Positions 26,801 to 37,504 of a stretch of 64,000 nucleotides of DNA are shown in pieces. Position numbers and translations under genes: made by a program. The stretch lies in NCBI GenBank assembly GCA_036250225.1, contig JAPZLL010000038.1, positions 186,001-250,000 of the forward strand, in the 5' to 3' direction. How positions within the stretch are numbered: position 1 is the stretch's first letter; each line of letters starts with the position of its first letter. Source of the DNA: Cercophora sp. LCS_1. Its lineage: Eukaryota > Ascomycota > Sordariomycetes > Sordariales > Lasiosphaeriaceae. Under the pieces are notes generated by a model. That model was given only the letters and a program-made list of their open reading frames with translations, did not search any database and was not told the DNA's origin.

Positions 26801-29620
26801 GTGGGGTCAGATTTGGAGACCGTTCATGGGATGGGGGCCACCAACGGCCACTGCGCGGAGCGCTGATCCATGACTCCGCTAACTGACGACTGATCTGCTC
26901 TTGTTGGTCTCCTCCGCGATATCAAATGGTCATGAGCCATCGACGATATGAAGAAGGAGATCGCTCCATCTCCGCACCTCCTCCAACTGGCGCCAACCAG
27001 ATGGTGATCCAGGTTCGTTCTCTGGGCGAGCTGTTATCGCGGCAGCGGGCAATGGGCGATTGAGACGGGTAGCACCCGGGATTCGTCACTGTGCGGAGAC
27101 ATATCCGGTGAACTTACGGTAGCGCAACCTCCGTATGCGGCCTGAGACCACCAGCAGGGGAAAGGGGGCAACGGCACGAGTCAGCTCTTCGTAACAGCTT
27201 GTGCTCCTCTGAGAGCGGTCTCGGCGGTCCAAGGTCGCGCGGTGGACATGTGTGCATTGCGGGCGGCAGAGATGGCGCAGCGGGAAAACGCAAGATAGGA
27301 GAAGAGGTCGAGTTAGAGTTGACGTTACAAAACCGGCTGCCGAAAAGAGGCGCGACAGCGGCTCTTCGCACGAGGGGATGAGCCAGTGACGCGATGGAGT
27401 ATTTCTTTTTCTACGCTGACCCCGGCTCCTTCCAGCGCGGGGAACAGTGTGTGAGGCCCACGGGGACGCACCCATTTGGAGGACAGCTAGAGGAAGGTAG
27501 GTACAGGTGACATGCGCAGCCCTGCCCCGCCAGGCGCCCGAAATCCTGTCCCGTCGTTCTTGCCTCTGCGTTTGTGAGAGCAGAAGACGGGACCCCACGA
27601 GCATGTTACCCAGCGCTGAAACTTTCACTCCTTCTGACCTTGCAACATTTGTGGTTTCTCACTATCGACGCAATCCGGAGCGCAGATGCGGCCACGGACA
27701 GCACGCGCATTCACAGGCGCACACCCCCCTGCAACGCTCTCCAGTCTCTGTCCTACCCGCCCCTCCCCTCCAAACGGCCAACAAGCCACTGGAAATGGCT
27801 GGCTCTTGAACGGCCGGGCCCCGAGATCGTTGAAGCGACGGGGCGACGGATGGATTCGCAATCAGCACGGTGCCACACCACCCTCTGGGCCGACTCCCTG
27901 TATGTCCAAAGCAACGAAATGAACAGGAGAGGGCACAGAGAAGGTAGGCCTATCTGCCATGGACGGGATCACGGAGCTGCATATATCGTCATATCCCCGG
28001 GACCAATTCAGCAGCCGGGAGTTGTGCCAGCAGCGGATACTCGCTAAGCGTTGGCTCCGTCTGATATTACGTTCCCTCTCGCCCCGTGAGATTTCGCCTC
28101 TGTCTCACCATGGGCCTTTTCGCACGCCCTTCTCCAAGCTCTGTTTCTCCAACAAGAGCTCCAACCAAACCCGGCTCTCAGTTGTCAGGCGTCCCACGTA
28201 CGCCCCCCCCCCCCCAGTAACCCCCATTCACAGACAGGCTGAACCCAGGACCCCTGCGCGGGACGGCCTGGGCCACTACCTACAGCTACATGGCTGCTGT
28301 ACCGCAACCCCCCTCCCCGAGCTTGTACTTGGTAGCTTGAGTTACATGCAGATGGCTGCTGCATGGGAGACAGGCATCTATACCAAGCGCATCGCGATCC
28401 CGGCACTCATAGCCCTTTCTCAGAAAGCACATAATTTTTGTTGCGGCTTGCCAACGTCAAGAGCTCCACCAAACACGGCTCGACAAAACCGAGACAGGAA
28501 AGGCCCTCGCCCCAGTGCTCCCGGATCGCATCAGGACTGGCCTGGATGACCAGCCCCTCGCCCTCGAGCGACCAGTTCTCCCGCCGACGCTCGACACACG
28601 GTGCGCGGTACATGTCCCGTTCGACCCGGACCACTCGCTGTCTGGCCGTCAAAGGCCTCAGTCACTGTGTCTGCAGCGTCCGTCCACTTTGTACACTGGA
28701 CGCCAGATGTGGCGGCGGTGGAGCTTTCCGAGCGCTCCCTGGCGCATGCAAGCCGTCTCCGGCTCCGGCTGAAGCTCTCGTCTCGATGCTCCCGTCCAAC
28801 GTCAATGGAACATGGATGATGGGACGTCCTGCCGAAGATTGGCCTTGTCGCTAGCCCACTTGCATACGCTTTTCCCGAGATTATGGAGCCCTCATGTCTG
28901 CCCTGATCGCTTTGCCCCTAGCTTCTTGCTCGCGCGGAGATAACTAGTCGTTGTCTTACTGGTGAGCGCCAGAGTCCAGTGCTTTGGCTCCAAGCACACA
29001 GTCTCCCAGCACCGCTGCCCGTGCCTTGCCATTCCCCTTTTCGCCTCCGCGGCTCCTCCCCTTCCTCAACCCCGGGCCGCGCACATCGCGGATTGTCACA
29101 TAACAGCACGTCAGGGATTCATATCGATGGCGGTGAAACAGTCGGTATTATACTTAAGTGTGGGGGTTCGTCCCGGCTCCCGTCCTCTCCCCCCAAGCTC
29201 CGTCAGTTTGCTACATCTCCCCTCCTTCCTGGCGTTCCCTTCTGCCCAAGTTCGCCACACTCTCTGTTCTCTTCTCTCGTCAAGACTCTTTGATCTTGCC
29301 CACCAACCCTCTGGAGGATCCCGGTTCCGTTGCTCACGCTTGATATACGCCCTCTCTAGTCTCTAGCGCCCCCGTTGACGCCGTCTCCCAGTCAAGTCTC
29401 GACGCAGAGCCGCAGCAGTCACTTTCCAGCAAGCAGCGAACAAGTTTCTAGTTCATAAGAAGTTGTGTTCCCGGCCACTCTAAACCCCACGGCGAGCCCC
29501 TCTCCCCTCTGACTGCCGGCCAATCCGACCTGTTATCTCTCTGGCCCTCCTGGCCAAGCCTATACTATCCCACCTCCTCATCCCACTCCCATCCCACGCC
29601 TTCGCCGTCATCCCATCAAG
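23891..29620. other. 5.7 kb gene-free interval
   Basis: This is the longest interval without a recognisable gene. Many short open frames exist on both strands, as expected at this GC content, but none shows a known domain or coherent splice-linked exons. Its right end (about 29160-29620) is strongly pyrimidine-rich with a TATTATACTTAAG stretch near 29146, resembling the promoter and leader of the downstream dehydrogenase. A C13 run lies at 28203-28215. It is not AT-rich, so it does not look like a RIP-degraded transposon. Confidence 0.55.
28203..28215. repeat. C13 homopolymer
   Basis: Thirteen consecutive cytosines in the gene-free interval. Homopolymer length from a draft assembly may be inexact. 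Confidence 0.85.
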
Positions 29621-31145
29621 ATGGCGCCCTCCGCTACAGGTGAGCCGGCGCCAATGCATCTACCCGTCAGCTCGAAAGCTTCAACCATCAATGCATCTGT
29701 CTTGCATGGGCCGCGCGATCTACGATTGGTAACTCCTCCCTTTCCTTGTCACTCCGTCCCCCCCTTTCCCCAGACCTCGGATCCCGTCGGTTACACGAGT
29801 AACGGGTCCCGGTCTTGTTATTTTTGGACCCGCCTCGCTCGCTAGAGGCTATTATCCACCCCCTCGGGACTCTATAAACTAACAAGCACCGTCTAGGAGC
29901 GGAGGTTTATTGAGGATCCTGCCATCGGCGAGCTTCAGATTGCTGTCAAGACAACCGGCATCTGCGGCTCAGACGTATCTTACTACAAGAAGTTTGCAAA
30001 CGGCGACCTTTGCGCATGCGCGCCGTTGTCATTAGGCCATGAGTCCTCTGGCACCGTCGTTGCCATTGGGCCCCAGGTCTCCGGCTTCAACATTGGCGAC
30101 CGCGTTGCCCTGGAGGTCGGCATTCCATGCGGCCAGTGCGGCATCTGCCGAAAAGGCAGGTATAACCTCTGCAAAAAGATGAGATTCAGAAGCAGCGCCA
30201 AATCAGTCCCACACTTTCAGGGCACTCTCCAGGAGCGTATCAATCACCCAGCAATCTGGTGTCACAAGTGAATACCCCTCTCCCTATACGCTGGAAGCCA
30301 TGACGCTAATGCATAGCAGACTCCCCGACAGTATAACATTTGATGCCGCCGCGCTTCTAGAGCCTCTGTCGGTTGCCATCCATGCCGTCAACAGGGCCAG
30401 CCCCGCCCCTGGCTCGTCAGCCCTAGTCCTAGGCGCTGGTACTGTCGGCCTCCTGACGGCTGCTATGGCCAGACAGTCGGGCTGTTCAACTGTCACCATA
30501 GCCGATGTGGACCAAGGGAGAGTAGACTACGCCATCTCAAAAGGCTTTGCTACCCATGGCTACGTCGTCCCAAGGCCACTACACAGTTCGTCAAGCAGTT
30601 CTTCTATATGCAGTAGTGCCAACTCGGGCGCTTCTACCCCACTTGATGGCATCATGACACCAGCCAGCACGCTTCCATTCCAGAGCCAGCTTGAGACAGC
30701 TAAGATGCTCGCCGCTGACATGCTATCACTGGCTAATTCCGACATGCCGTATCTCGAAGATGAGGATGACGGTGTGGATGTTACCTTCGAGTGCACCGGA
30801 AAGGAAGTATGCATGCATACATCTCTTTACGCTACTAGGCCGGGCGGCAAGGTTATTATGGTTGGCATGGGGACGCCCATTCAGACTCTCCCACTTTCAG
30901 TGGCCCACCTCCGAGAAATCGATATTCTCGGGATATTTCGGTATGCCAATACTTATGCCACAGGCATCCGGTTGCTTTGTGCCCAAGGGAAGGGCTCTGC
31001 TGGCGGCTATACACTCCCCAGCCTCGATGACATGGTTACGCATCGGTTCAAAGGCCTTGACAATGCCAAGGGCGCCTTTGAATTGGCAAGCCGAACCGCC
31101 GACGATAACGGAAACCTTGTCCTGAAGGTTGTCATTGAAGCCTGA
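29621..31145 (+). CDS. zinc-dependent medium-chain dehydrogenase, sorbitol/xylitol dehydrogenase type
   Basis: The protein has about 434 residues from exons 29621-29728, 29897-30267 and 30320-31145. Catalytic-zinc residues are visible in GICGSD (Cys), LGHESSG (His, Glu) and LLEPLSVA (Glu). The structural-zinc loop GIPCGQCGICRKGRYNLC keeps four cysteines. The Rossmann motif GAGTVG (residues 198-203) is followed by TIADVD, whose acidic residues favour NAD+ over NADP+. It should oxidise a polyol such as sorbitol, xylitol or arabinitol; the exact substrate is not readable. A Ser-rich insertion of roughly 65-70 residues (about 241-309) interrupts the cofactor domain, making the protein longer than the usual 350-385. 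The leader is pyrimidine-rich, typical of strongly expressed fungal genes. A GTGGGG site at 29160-29165 fits the CreA consensus, but that is weak evidence. Confidence 0.88.
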
Positions 31146-32275
31146 AAGCATTCGCGTCTTCAGGGAAGATGATTAGTCGGTTTAGTGTGGTGATGTTGAA
31201 GTAGACGCCCAAACACACCACTGGGGACGCGAAATCAACGGCAACAGAATTCGTTCCTGATTTATTTCCATTTGGGTGTGTTCATGATGGCAGCAAGAAT
31301 AGACGGGATTGTCTGGCAAAGGGTGACCAGACGGCTTAATTCTCAAGGTGTTCCTTTCTTTTCCATATTTCTTACTCTTTTTTCCTTCTGGCTTATCTAT
31401 TGGCTTTATTATTATTTTTTACCAGCTGCGTTGCTTTTAGAGTGCGTCTAGCGTCGTCAGAAAGAAACACACGGAATATAGACAGACAGGGAAATACCTA
31501 TTTTGCTTTTTGTTTTTCTACGCCTTTTTGTTGCTACTGGCGGCGAGGAAGAGGAGCGAAGGTGCTTTGCTGTTTGCAAGAGATGTTTCATTGCAATAGG
31601 ATTTGAGGTGACCAGAAAGGTTCAGGTGGCGGAGATGAGAGTTGTCGGATCTTTTGTTGGAATCATGACTCGTCGGGATTGTGTGTGTTCTGTTTCGCCG
31701 GGAATGAGAGTTTCAGCTGGGTGCGTGTTTATTCTCTCCTTGGAATGATGTACCTAGGTTGTTTTTCTTTTTCCTTGGAGAGTTTCGACAACATGGTCAA
31801 CCGCTGATTCCGTCTCTCTCACTCAATCTTTTCTTGGCCCCCACTGCCTAGTCGGTGCGGAAGACTGGACGTCTGCGTGTAGTCTTGTCCTATTCAGATA
31901 TAATGTCACAGCTCGCTTTTGGGCACACCTTCCTTGCCATAGTATTGGTGTTTGTGGCCATGTGTGCTTGATTCTCGTAGAGACTAGTGCGCCTCCTCCT
32001 GACAAGGAGGCACCTAAGTTATGTCTGTATTCACCCCCGTTGCGCCTGAACGACTCGCAGTCTCCCGGGGTGGTGGTAAAACGCACACTTACGTGTCCAA
32101 CATGAGTCATTATTCGTCTCCCCAACGCCCCAAACACCCCATATTGATGCAAATACTTCTTTGTTGCCTAACTCGTGCCAGCTCTTCCTCGTCGCATCAG
32201 ACGTGGCTCTGGCAGACGTGGTTCTCGATTTGGGTCTGGGTCTGAGCCTGAGCTTGAGAGACAAGCCTCTTCTTC
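31146..32275. other. convergent 3' regions of the dehydrogenase and CSN6
   Basis: The flanking genes end toward each other, leaving 1.1 kb. T-rich tracts (about 31370-31430 and 31760-31780) fit 3' UTRs and polyadenylation regions. No coding exon or RNA gene was recognised. Confidence 0.55.
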
Positions 32276-33824
32276 CTAGACCAGCTCGCTCATCTGTGCA
32301 TAGTCACTTCCTATGAGTGCATTCTCAAACGTTCCTTGTCGATTCTTGTGGTTCCTGGCCATCTCGACAACAGCAAACTTGCGCCCTACATCACGAACCT
32401 CATTTACGCTCGTGGCCAAATCGGCAATGAGAGATACCAAATGCACGTCGTTGGTCTCCTGCAGAAGCTCCCTCTCTAGTGCTGCCTGTTGTGCCGGAGC
32501 CCCGGCAAGCTCTATGTTAGCAACCAGCGCCTGGATCTGGCGCAAGATCTTGGTTGAGGCAATGGATTGCTGACTGCCCGGTGCGCGCGCCGTCGCAGCA
32601 CCCTGGGATGACGTGACCTTGCCAGAAAGGAGGTCCGGGGGGGATTTCTGGAGGTAGGCAACAATGAGGTCGACACGGGACTTCATCATCTTAATAGCGT
32701 TGAACTTGGCTTGGACGGCTGACATGTACTCTGCTTCGGCCTTGGTGAGATTGGCGTCCTTGTCCTTGTTTGTGGCAGCTTTGGAAGCTGGAGCCGGCTT
32801 TGCACTCTCGGCTTGCGTGACAGCCCGTCGCTTGCCTTTTCCATCATCCACAGCGATCTTTTTGTCGAACTGCTCCAGGATGCGATCATCATTGCTCGCA
32901 GCGTTTGCAGCACCTTCACGGATGAACTGCATGGCTATCATTTCGGCCTCGCCTGTTTCTGTAGAATAGGGTAGCTCCCGGAACTTGAGAGCCAGCTTGG
33001 TAGGCGTCTCTAAGTCCTTCATCTCCTTGTCTTCATCGCCAGCATCAGCCTTTGGCGCGTCGTCGGACTCCATGTTGGATTCGTAGACGGTGAGTGGCAG
33101 GGGATCGCCGGCGGGAGGGGCGAGAATGTCCTCGATGTGGAAGCCAAGAAGGATAGCAGACTCATTTTGCGCGATGATCTGGTTGTGAATAGGAAGATGC
33201 AGAGGTGTAGGGCCGGTCTTGGGCACCAAGCTGTACCAGCCGACGAGCTCGAGTTGCGGTGACTTGTGGACGGCTTTCACTGTCACGCTAGGAGTTAGCA
33301 ACTGGCGTGAGAGCAGGGCTTGAGGACCGCCTACTTTGTTCCAGTCTTTTTGTGAACCATTCTTCGTCCAGCTCATAGATGCCCTGTTCGTTCTTTTTTG
33401 ATTTAAGGTTGAAGCTATGCTCGATCGTGATCTGGCGGCCATTCTGCTGCCCAAGCAAACCGCCGACAATAGCTCCTTTCAGTCCCCTTTGGTAGCCACG
33501 GGTTATGTAGTCGGATATCTCGAGAAGTGGTAGCGGATGCAGGGTGACCTGCAGGCTTGTGTCGGGCGATTTGTGCGTCGAGAGCAGCTCGTTGACAATT
33601 TGGCCTGCCATATTTTGAGAGCTTGCCGAGCGCGTAGTTGGCGCTCTCGAGGTTGCAGGACGGGGAATTGAGTTGCCGAAGTCGTGGTTGTTCTCTGGGG
33701 GATCTTGGATGTGTTTTCGCTTGACGCCCTGGGTTTGGCTTTGCAACGGTTCAGATGCCGTCGCGGGGTTGGATTGGCAAGGCGGAATCTCAGCCTTGCC
33801 CCGCTGGTTGCTGCCTTGACCCAT
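32276..33824 (-). CDS. csn6: COP9 signalosome subunit 6 (MPN-domain, non-catalytic)
   Basis: The protein has about 497 residues from exons 33824-33335 and 33279-32276. The MPN domain begins at SLQVTLHPLPLLEISDYITRG and contains GAIVGGLLGQQNGRQITIEHSF, GWYSLVPKTGPTPLHLPIHN and ESAILLGFHIEDI. The C-terminal half has the helical CSN6 region. The JAMM metal-binding set is absent, as in all CSN6/Rpn8-type subunits. CSN6 pairs with the catalytic CSN5 in the COP9 signalosome, which removes NEDD8 from cullins and controls light-dependent development in fungi. The acceptor in GTGACAG gives EEWFTKRLEQ-MKAVHKSP, which fits the family. The nearest alternative acceptor, in CTCCTAG, runs straight into a stop codon. 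The first 90 residues are disordered and unusual; a shorter start at the internal MAGQIVNELL is possible. Confidence 0.9.
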
Positions 33825-34432
33825 TTCCGAGTTGCCACTGGGCGGGATGACGTGGAGGTTGCTGTGGCTGGAGCTCAGATTCTTTTTGGCCTGGTCTTGG
33901 CATCAGCTGGTACCAGCTGCAACCGTTAGGTTTGAAGGCTTGTTTATTTCAGGGGTAACCAGCAGTGGTAAACCCATCTTGCACATCACAACGATAACAT
34001 AAACGTTGTTGTTGGCTGAGCCTCCATTGGGTTGCAGGCTCTCATTGTGTCGGTGCAGCGTGATGATAATTGCCTTCACCGATTGACGGATGATGAGGGA
34101 AACCGCAGCCACAATGCGCCATCGCGCCTTCCATGTCGGCAACTGATAAAGCGGTTCATAGATTTTAGCTGCATGTGATCTTGCCTGGGTGATTCTTTCT
34201 CCCCCGAAAGTGAGCAAGCAACACTAGATTTGACTCTCACCGCAACAAAATGGATTCGCGAATGTGATTGCCCTGATCGATCCCCTTCCGACCTAGTTCT
34301 GGGAATTCGCTTGCGCCTGAAAGCCCTTTGATCCTGAAAACATATATTGTTGCGCGGTCCAACCACCGGTTATTGGCCAAAATGTGTTCTGATTTTGACC
34401 TAATCTTGAAGTTGTCACCGCCGCAGCATACC
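33825..34432. promoter_or_regulatory. divergent promoter region, CSN6 / unknown protein
   Basis: About 600 bp lie between two outward-starting genes, and both core promoters must sit here. No distinct operator-like repeat is visible. Confidence 0.55.
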
Positions 34433-35914
34433 ATGACCTCCCAGCAGCACCAACAGGGCCATGCGGCAGTGGTCCCGTTCTCGACCAATGAAAAACGTGC
34501 GGCAGACGACGAGATCGAATTTGTTTCTTCTAAGCCTGTCAAGAAGCCACGGGTTGGCCACTTCAAGGCCACGGAGTCACGGCCAACTACATTCACACCA
34601 GGCCCCGTAGGCACCAGTCAGCCCATTGGGACTCAGCCATCATCGAGCCAGGATGACGGTTGCCGTAGCATGATTGCCCCAGTTCTGGACATGTCACTAG
34701 ACTCTTATGGTACACCAAGCTTCAGTTCATTTGCATTCTCCCCTCCTTTGTCTCTCCATCCGAGCGTTGCGAGAGTTTCGGAGGCTATATCACCCAGACA
34801 ACTTCCGGAAGCCAAGCCCTCATCCAATTTCCTCCGCCCGCAACCCTCTTCTCAGCCACTGGAAGTTTTTCACCCACCAATCCAACTCGACCAGATCTCT
34901 TGCATCGACATTGGCAACTTCAACCGTGGTCCTCTATCCAACACCACCAACCTCGAGAAAAGCGGCCAAGAAGCTGGGTCAAGAAGCAGGGAACCACATA
35001 GGGAGGGCTTTACTGGGGGAGTGCAGCATGAAAGAGACTCGGACGCCCCATTCGAGCTATCCTCTCCGAATCTCGGTTTATACACGGCAGGGAGCATTGC
35101 CTCTACATCGGGGATCGGCGAGGGTTTGCGCCTTATCCACCGTCCCATCCCAGTGGGATATTCTCCATTACCTCTCAAGCCACTTATCCCAGCAGCTTGT
35201 CAGGAGCATCCACCACACACTACCCCAATAGCCATGACACCTTTCAACCATAGCAAGAGATTTGCACGGACCACGCCGACCTCGCTAGTCCCTAGGAGCC
35301 TCTGTCCCGACTGCACTCAAGCACGCCAGGCTCAGTCTGGTAGGCCGCAGTTCGCACCAGTCCCTCAGGGGAGACACTCACCAAGCGCCTCGCTCCAGCA
35401 AACCGGTGACTCGAACACACTACAGTTTTGCACCAACGCGGAGCACAACCCCCACCGCTCCAATACACTTTTACCACCAATCCGGCCGAGTTCTCATCAC
35501 CCTTACCGCCTAGCGCCTCTTCCTCCCCGGAACGTTCAGCTTCCAATCCGACCCATGGTTCAACAACAAAGACAGCAGCAGCAGAGTCTCCAGCCACCAC
35601 CACCGACACTTTCGCGGAAGAAGCCTGGTCAGCATCATTTGGTCGACATAGCCGAGACGGTAGAGCGCCATTTCCCCTACGCTGAGTTTGCCGCCCATCA
35701 CGATATCACCGAGGACAAGGTCAAGGAAGATCTTGCCGCCATTATACTACTACCGCTTCTCAGAGGTTCCGAGAAACGACGGGCAGGAAAACTGGCCCAC
35801 GACCGTGTGAGGGACTTGAAAGATTTGAAAAAGGCCCAGGGCGGAGAGCAAAGCACACCACCGACGGTGGCCGGGTTGATGAGCGCTCTAGATGCGCATG
35901 GACGGGGGCCGTAG
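34433..35914 (+). CDS. unknown, mostly disordered Pro/Ser/Gln-rich protein
   Basis: An uninterrupted frame of about 493 residues with no introns. The frame is open back to 34328, but the first good start is ATG 34433 in the context ATACCATGA (MTSQQHQQ). Residues 1 to about 395 are low-complexity, with poly-Gln stretches and a possible nuclear-localisation patch (KPVKKPRVGHFK). The only folded-looking part is the last 90 residues: an amphipathic helical block around VDIAETVERHFPYAEFAAHH and ITEDKVKEDLAAIILLPLLR, then a basic helix. I do not recognise the family. The contrast between a disordered body and a compact C-terminal helix suggests a nuclear regulatory protein, but that is inference. 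It is divergent from CSN6. Confidence 0.75.
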   Translation: MTSQQHQQGHAAVVPFSTNEKRAADDEIEFVSSKPVKKPRVGHFKATESRPTTFTPGPVGTSQPIGTQPSSSQDDGCRSMIAPVLDMSLDSYGTPSFSSFAFSPPLSLHPSVARVSEAISPRQLPEAKPSSNFLRPQPSSQPLEVFHPPIQLDQISCIDIGNFNRGPLSNTTNLEKSGQEAGSRSREPHREGFTGGVQHERDSDAPFELSSPNLGLYTAGSIASTSGIGEGLRLIHRPIPVGYSPLPLKPLIPAACQEHPPHTTPIAMTPFNHSKRFARTTPTSLVPRSLCPDCTQARQAQSGRPQFAPVPQGRHSPSASLQQTGDSNTLQFCTNAEHNPHRSNTLLPPIRPSSHHPYRLAPLPPRNVQLPIRPMVQQQRQQQQSLQPPPPTLSRKKPGQHHLVDIAETVERHFPYAEFAAHHDITEDKVKEDLAAIILLPLLRGSEKRRAGKLAHDRVRDLKDLKKAQGGEQSTPPTVAGLMSALDAHGRGP

Positions 35915-36218
35915 GCAGTTCAGGGGTATTTATTGTTGGATCTTGCTTGGTGTTTAAGATAACTGCGCAACTTTTGTTTCAGGCCAAACGTTATCTAACG
36001 GAACGGTTTCACAGCTTATTTTTTCTATTACCAAGAATTTCGTGTACCATAGAGTCAGTAGTTAAAGGAGATCAAGTGTGGTATTAGTTTGACATGCGCC
36101 AAGGCACAAGCAGCCGGAGAGGGACGTGAAACTCGTCAATCTACCGATATGTAAAACAACACGAAGAAAAATACAAAAAAAAAGATACAGCCCAGCCCCA
36201 TCGGCGGACGAACAAAAA

Positions 36219-36593
36219 TCAAGCCTCATCCTTCTTCCCAGGCCACACAACCTCAGGACACCCCATCCCCACCCTCCTCGCCTCCTCCACCTCGACGAGA
36301 TACCCGGCATGAAGGGTCTTAATCTTTTGCCGAATCTCCCACGCCAGCTTATGGTCCCCCTTCCCATCCGCTTGCACAAGCTGGACAGAGTAGACGGTGA
36401 ATTGCCGGTCGAGACGCCGCTTGAGCTCCCGGACGCGGTGTTCCGGGTGGCATTCTGCGCACGTGTCTTGGGCAAATGTTGCTGGTGAGGAGGGGATTTT
36501 GCATCGTGGGGTGCATTGGGTTTCGGGCTTGTCGGAGGAGAAGGTGATGAGGAGGTGGCCGCAGATGAAGGCGGTGATTGTGCCTTGACACAT
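36219..36593 (-). CDS. small Cys-rich unknown protein
   Basis: A 124-residue frame with ATG at 36593. Its N-terminal third carries spaced cysteines and histidines: MCQGTITAFICGH, CTPRCK and CAECHPEHR. These could bind zinc. The rest is a charged helical segment (RVRELKRRLDRQ, KLAWEIRQKIKTLHAGYL). Many filamentous ascomycetes encode short proteins opening with a similar CGH-then-Cys pattern, but no function is known to me. A 5'-UTR intron at 36619-36747 has strong splice signals, which supports a real transcript. No signal peptide is apparent, so it is probably intracellular. Confidence 0.7.
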   Translation of the reverse strand: MCQGTITAFICGHLLITFSSDKPETQCTPRCKIPSSPATFAQDTCAECHPEHRVRELKRRLDRQFTVYSVQLVQADGKGDHKLAWEIRQKIKTLHAGYLVEVEEARRVGMGCPEVVWPGKKDEA

Positions 36594-36618
36594 TGTTGCG
36601 GTTTGTTTGTGGTGGGAT

Positions 36619-36747
36619 CTGTGGGTCAGTAGTTAGGACAAGAAAGGGGGGGGGAGGGAGGGAGGGAGGGAGGGAGGAGAAAAAGAAAAGAGAAGGAGAG
36701 AAAAAAACAAAGCTGCGGGTTAGCAAAACGGGAGGGGTAGAACTTAC
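36619..36747 (-). other. 5'-UTR intron of the small Cys-rich gene
   Basis: On the minus strand the donor is CAG/GTAAGTTC, the branch site is TCCTAACT and the acceptor is CACAG, about 15 nt beyond the branch site. The intron ends 25 nt before the ATG at 36593. It contains a C-rich (CCCT)n tract. All signals match the coding-region introns elsewhere in the window. Confidence 0.75.
36646..36677. repeat. G9 followed by (GGGA)n tract
   Basis: On the plus strand the tract is nine Gs followed by about six GGGA/GGA units. Four or more G-triplets with single-base spacers satisfy the usual G-quadruplex rule. It sits inside the 5'-UTR intron of the minus-strand gene, where it reads as a (CCCT)n polypyrimidine tract just upstream of the branch site. 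Confidence 0.9.
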
Positions 36748-36748
36748 C

Positions 36749-37504
36749 TGTCACTCACTACAGGGGTGAAGTTTCTTGTTTCTTGTTCCTTCGTTGATCG
36801 GTTTCGGTGTGTTGGGATTCGGTCGTCGATCACAGCGGATGGGTTGGGGAATCGGTTGTGTTGGTCCTTGTGACAGAAACAAGAAGTGGCTGGTTTTATA
36901 GACTTTACTAGAAATTTCGACGTGGCAAGAGACCAAACCATTGTTTTTGCCAGTGGTACAACAATCAATGACTTTATCTGTTTGTTCACCGTGGTCAAAG
37001 GATCAGGTTGCTTGACCTTGGAGCTTTGTCTTGGTATTTTGTCCTGTGGTGAGGACTCTCCGAAGATTGTGAAAGAAACCTCAAGTCAACAAAGATTCAC
37101 CCGCATGATTTGGGTCCAGGTATGAGATAATTACAAACGCTACAATTAAAATCATACGGGACTCCTACACAGTAACTAACATCAGGCAAGGAGGCTCGAG
37201 AGATCGAGCCAAACGGGTATCGCAGCCGAGTGTACTACTCCAACCTGTCCGCCTTCTAAACAACTTGCACGGCAACCTTGAACAATCCAGATGCATTGTC
37301 AAACTCCAAGTGCACCACGACCAGCCCAGCCGGGCACCATGATCCAACCTCCAATAACCTGTCAAACTCCATGACCCCAGAAACAAAGAAAACGACTTGA
37401 TCGACCCATCGGTGTCCAGAGAAGCTCTGGCCACGGTAACAATGCCGATCCAGGCTCAATGCAAATCCAGCGAATCGATGGCTGTCCACCCTCATGCAGG
37501 AAGT
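36749..37504. other. spacer between small Cys-rich gene and HOS3 3' end
   Basis: It holds the promoter of the gene at 36219-36593 and the 3' UTR of HOS3. On the plus strand there is an intron-like signal (donor CAG/GTATGA near 37118, branch AACTAAC, acceptor CAG at about 37186). The open frame crossing it has no ATG at its start, so no gene is called. Confidence 0.5.

Noticed and set aside
26418..26873. 151-codon plus-strand frame in the gene-free interval
   Set aside because: It has no domain, is rich in Trp, Arg and Cys in a random manner, and has no neighbouring exons with matching splice signals.
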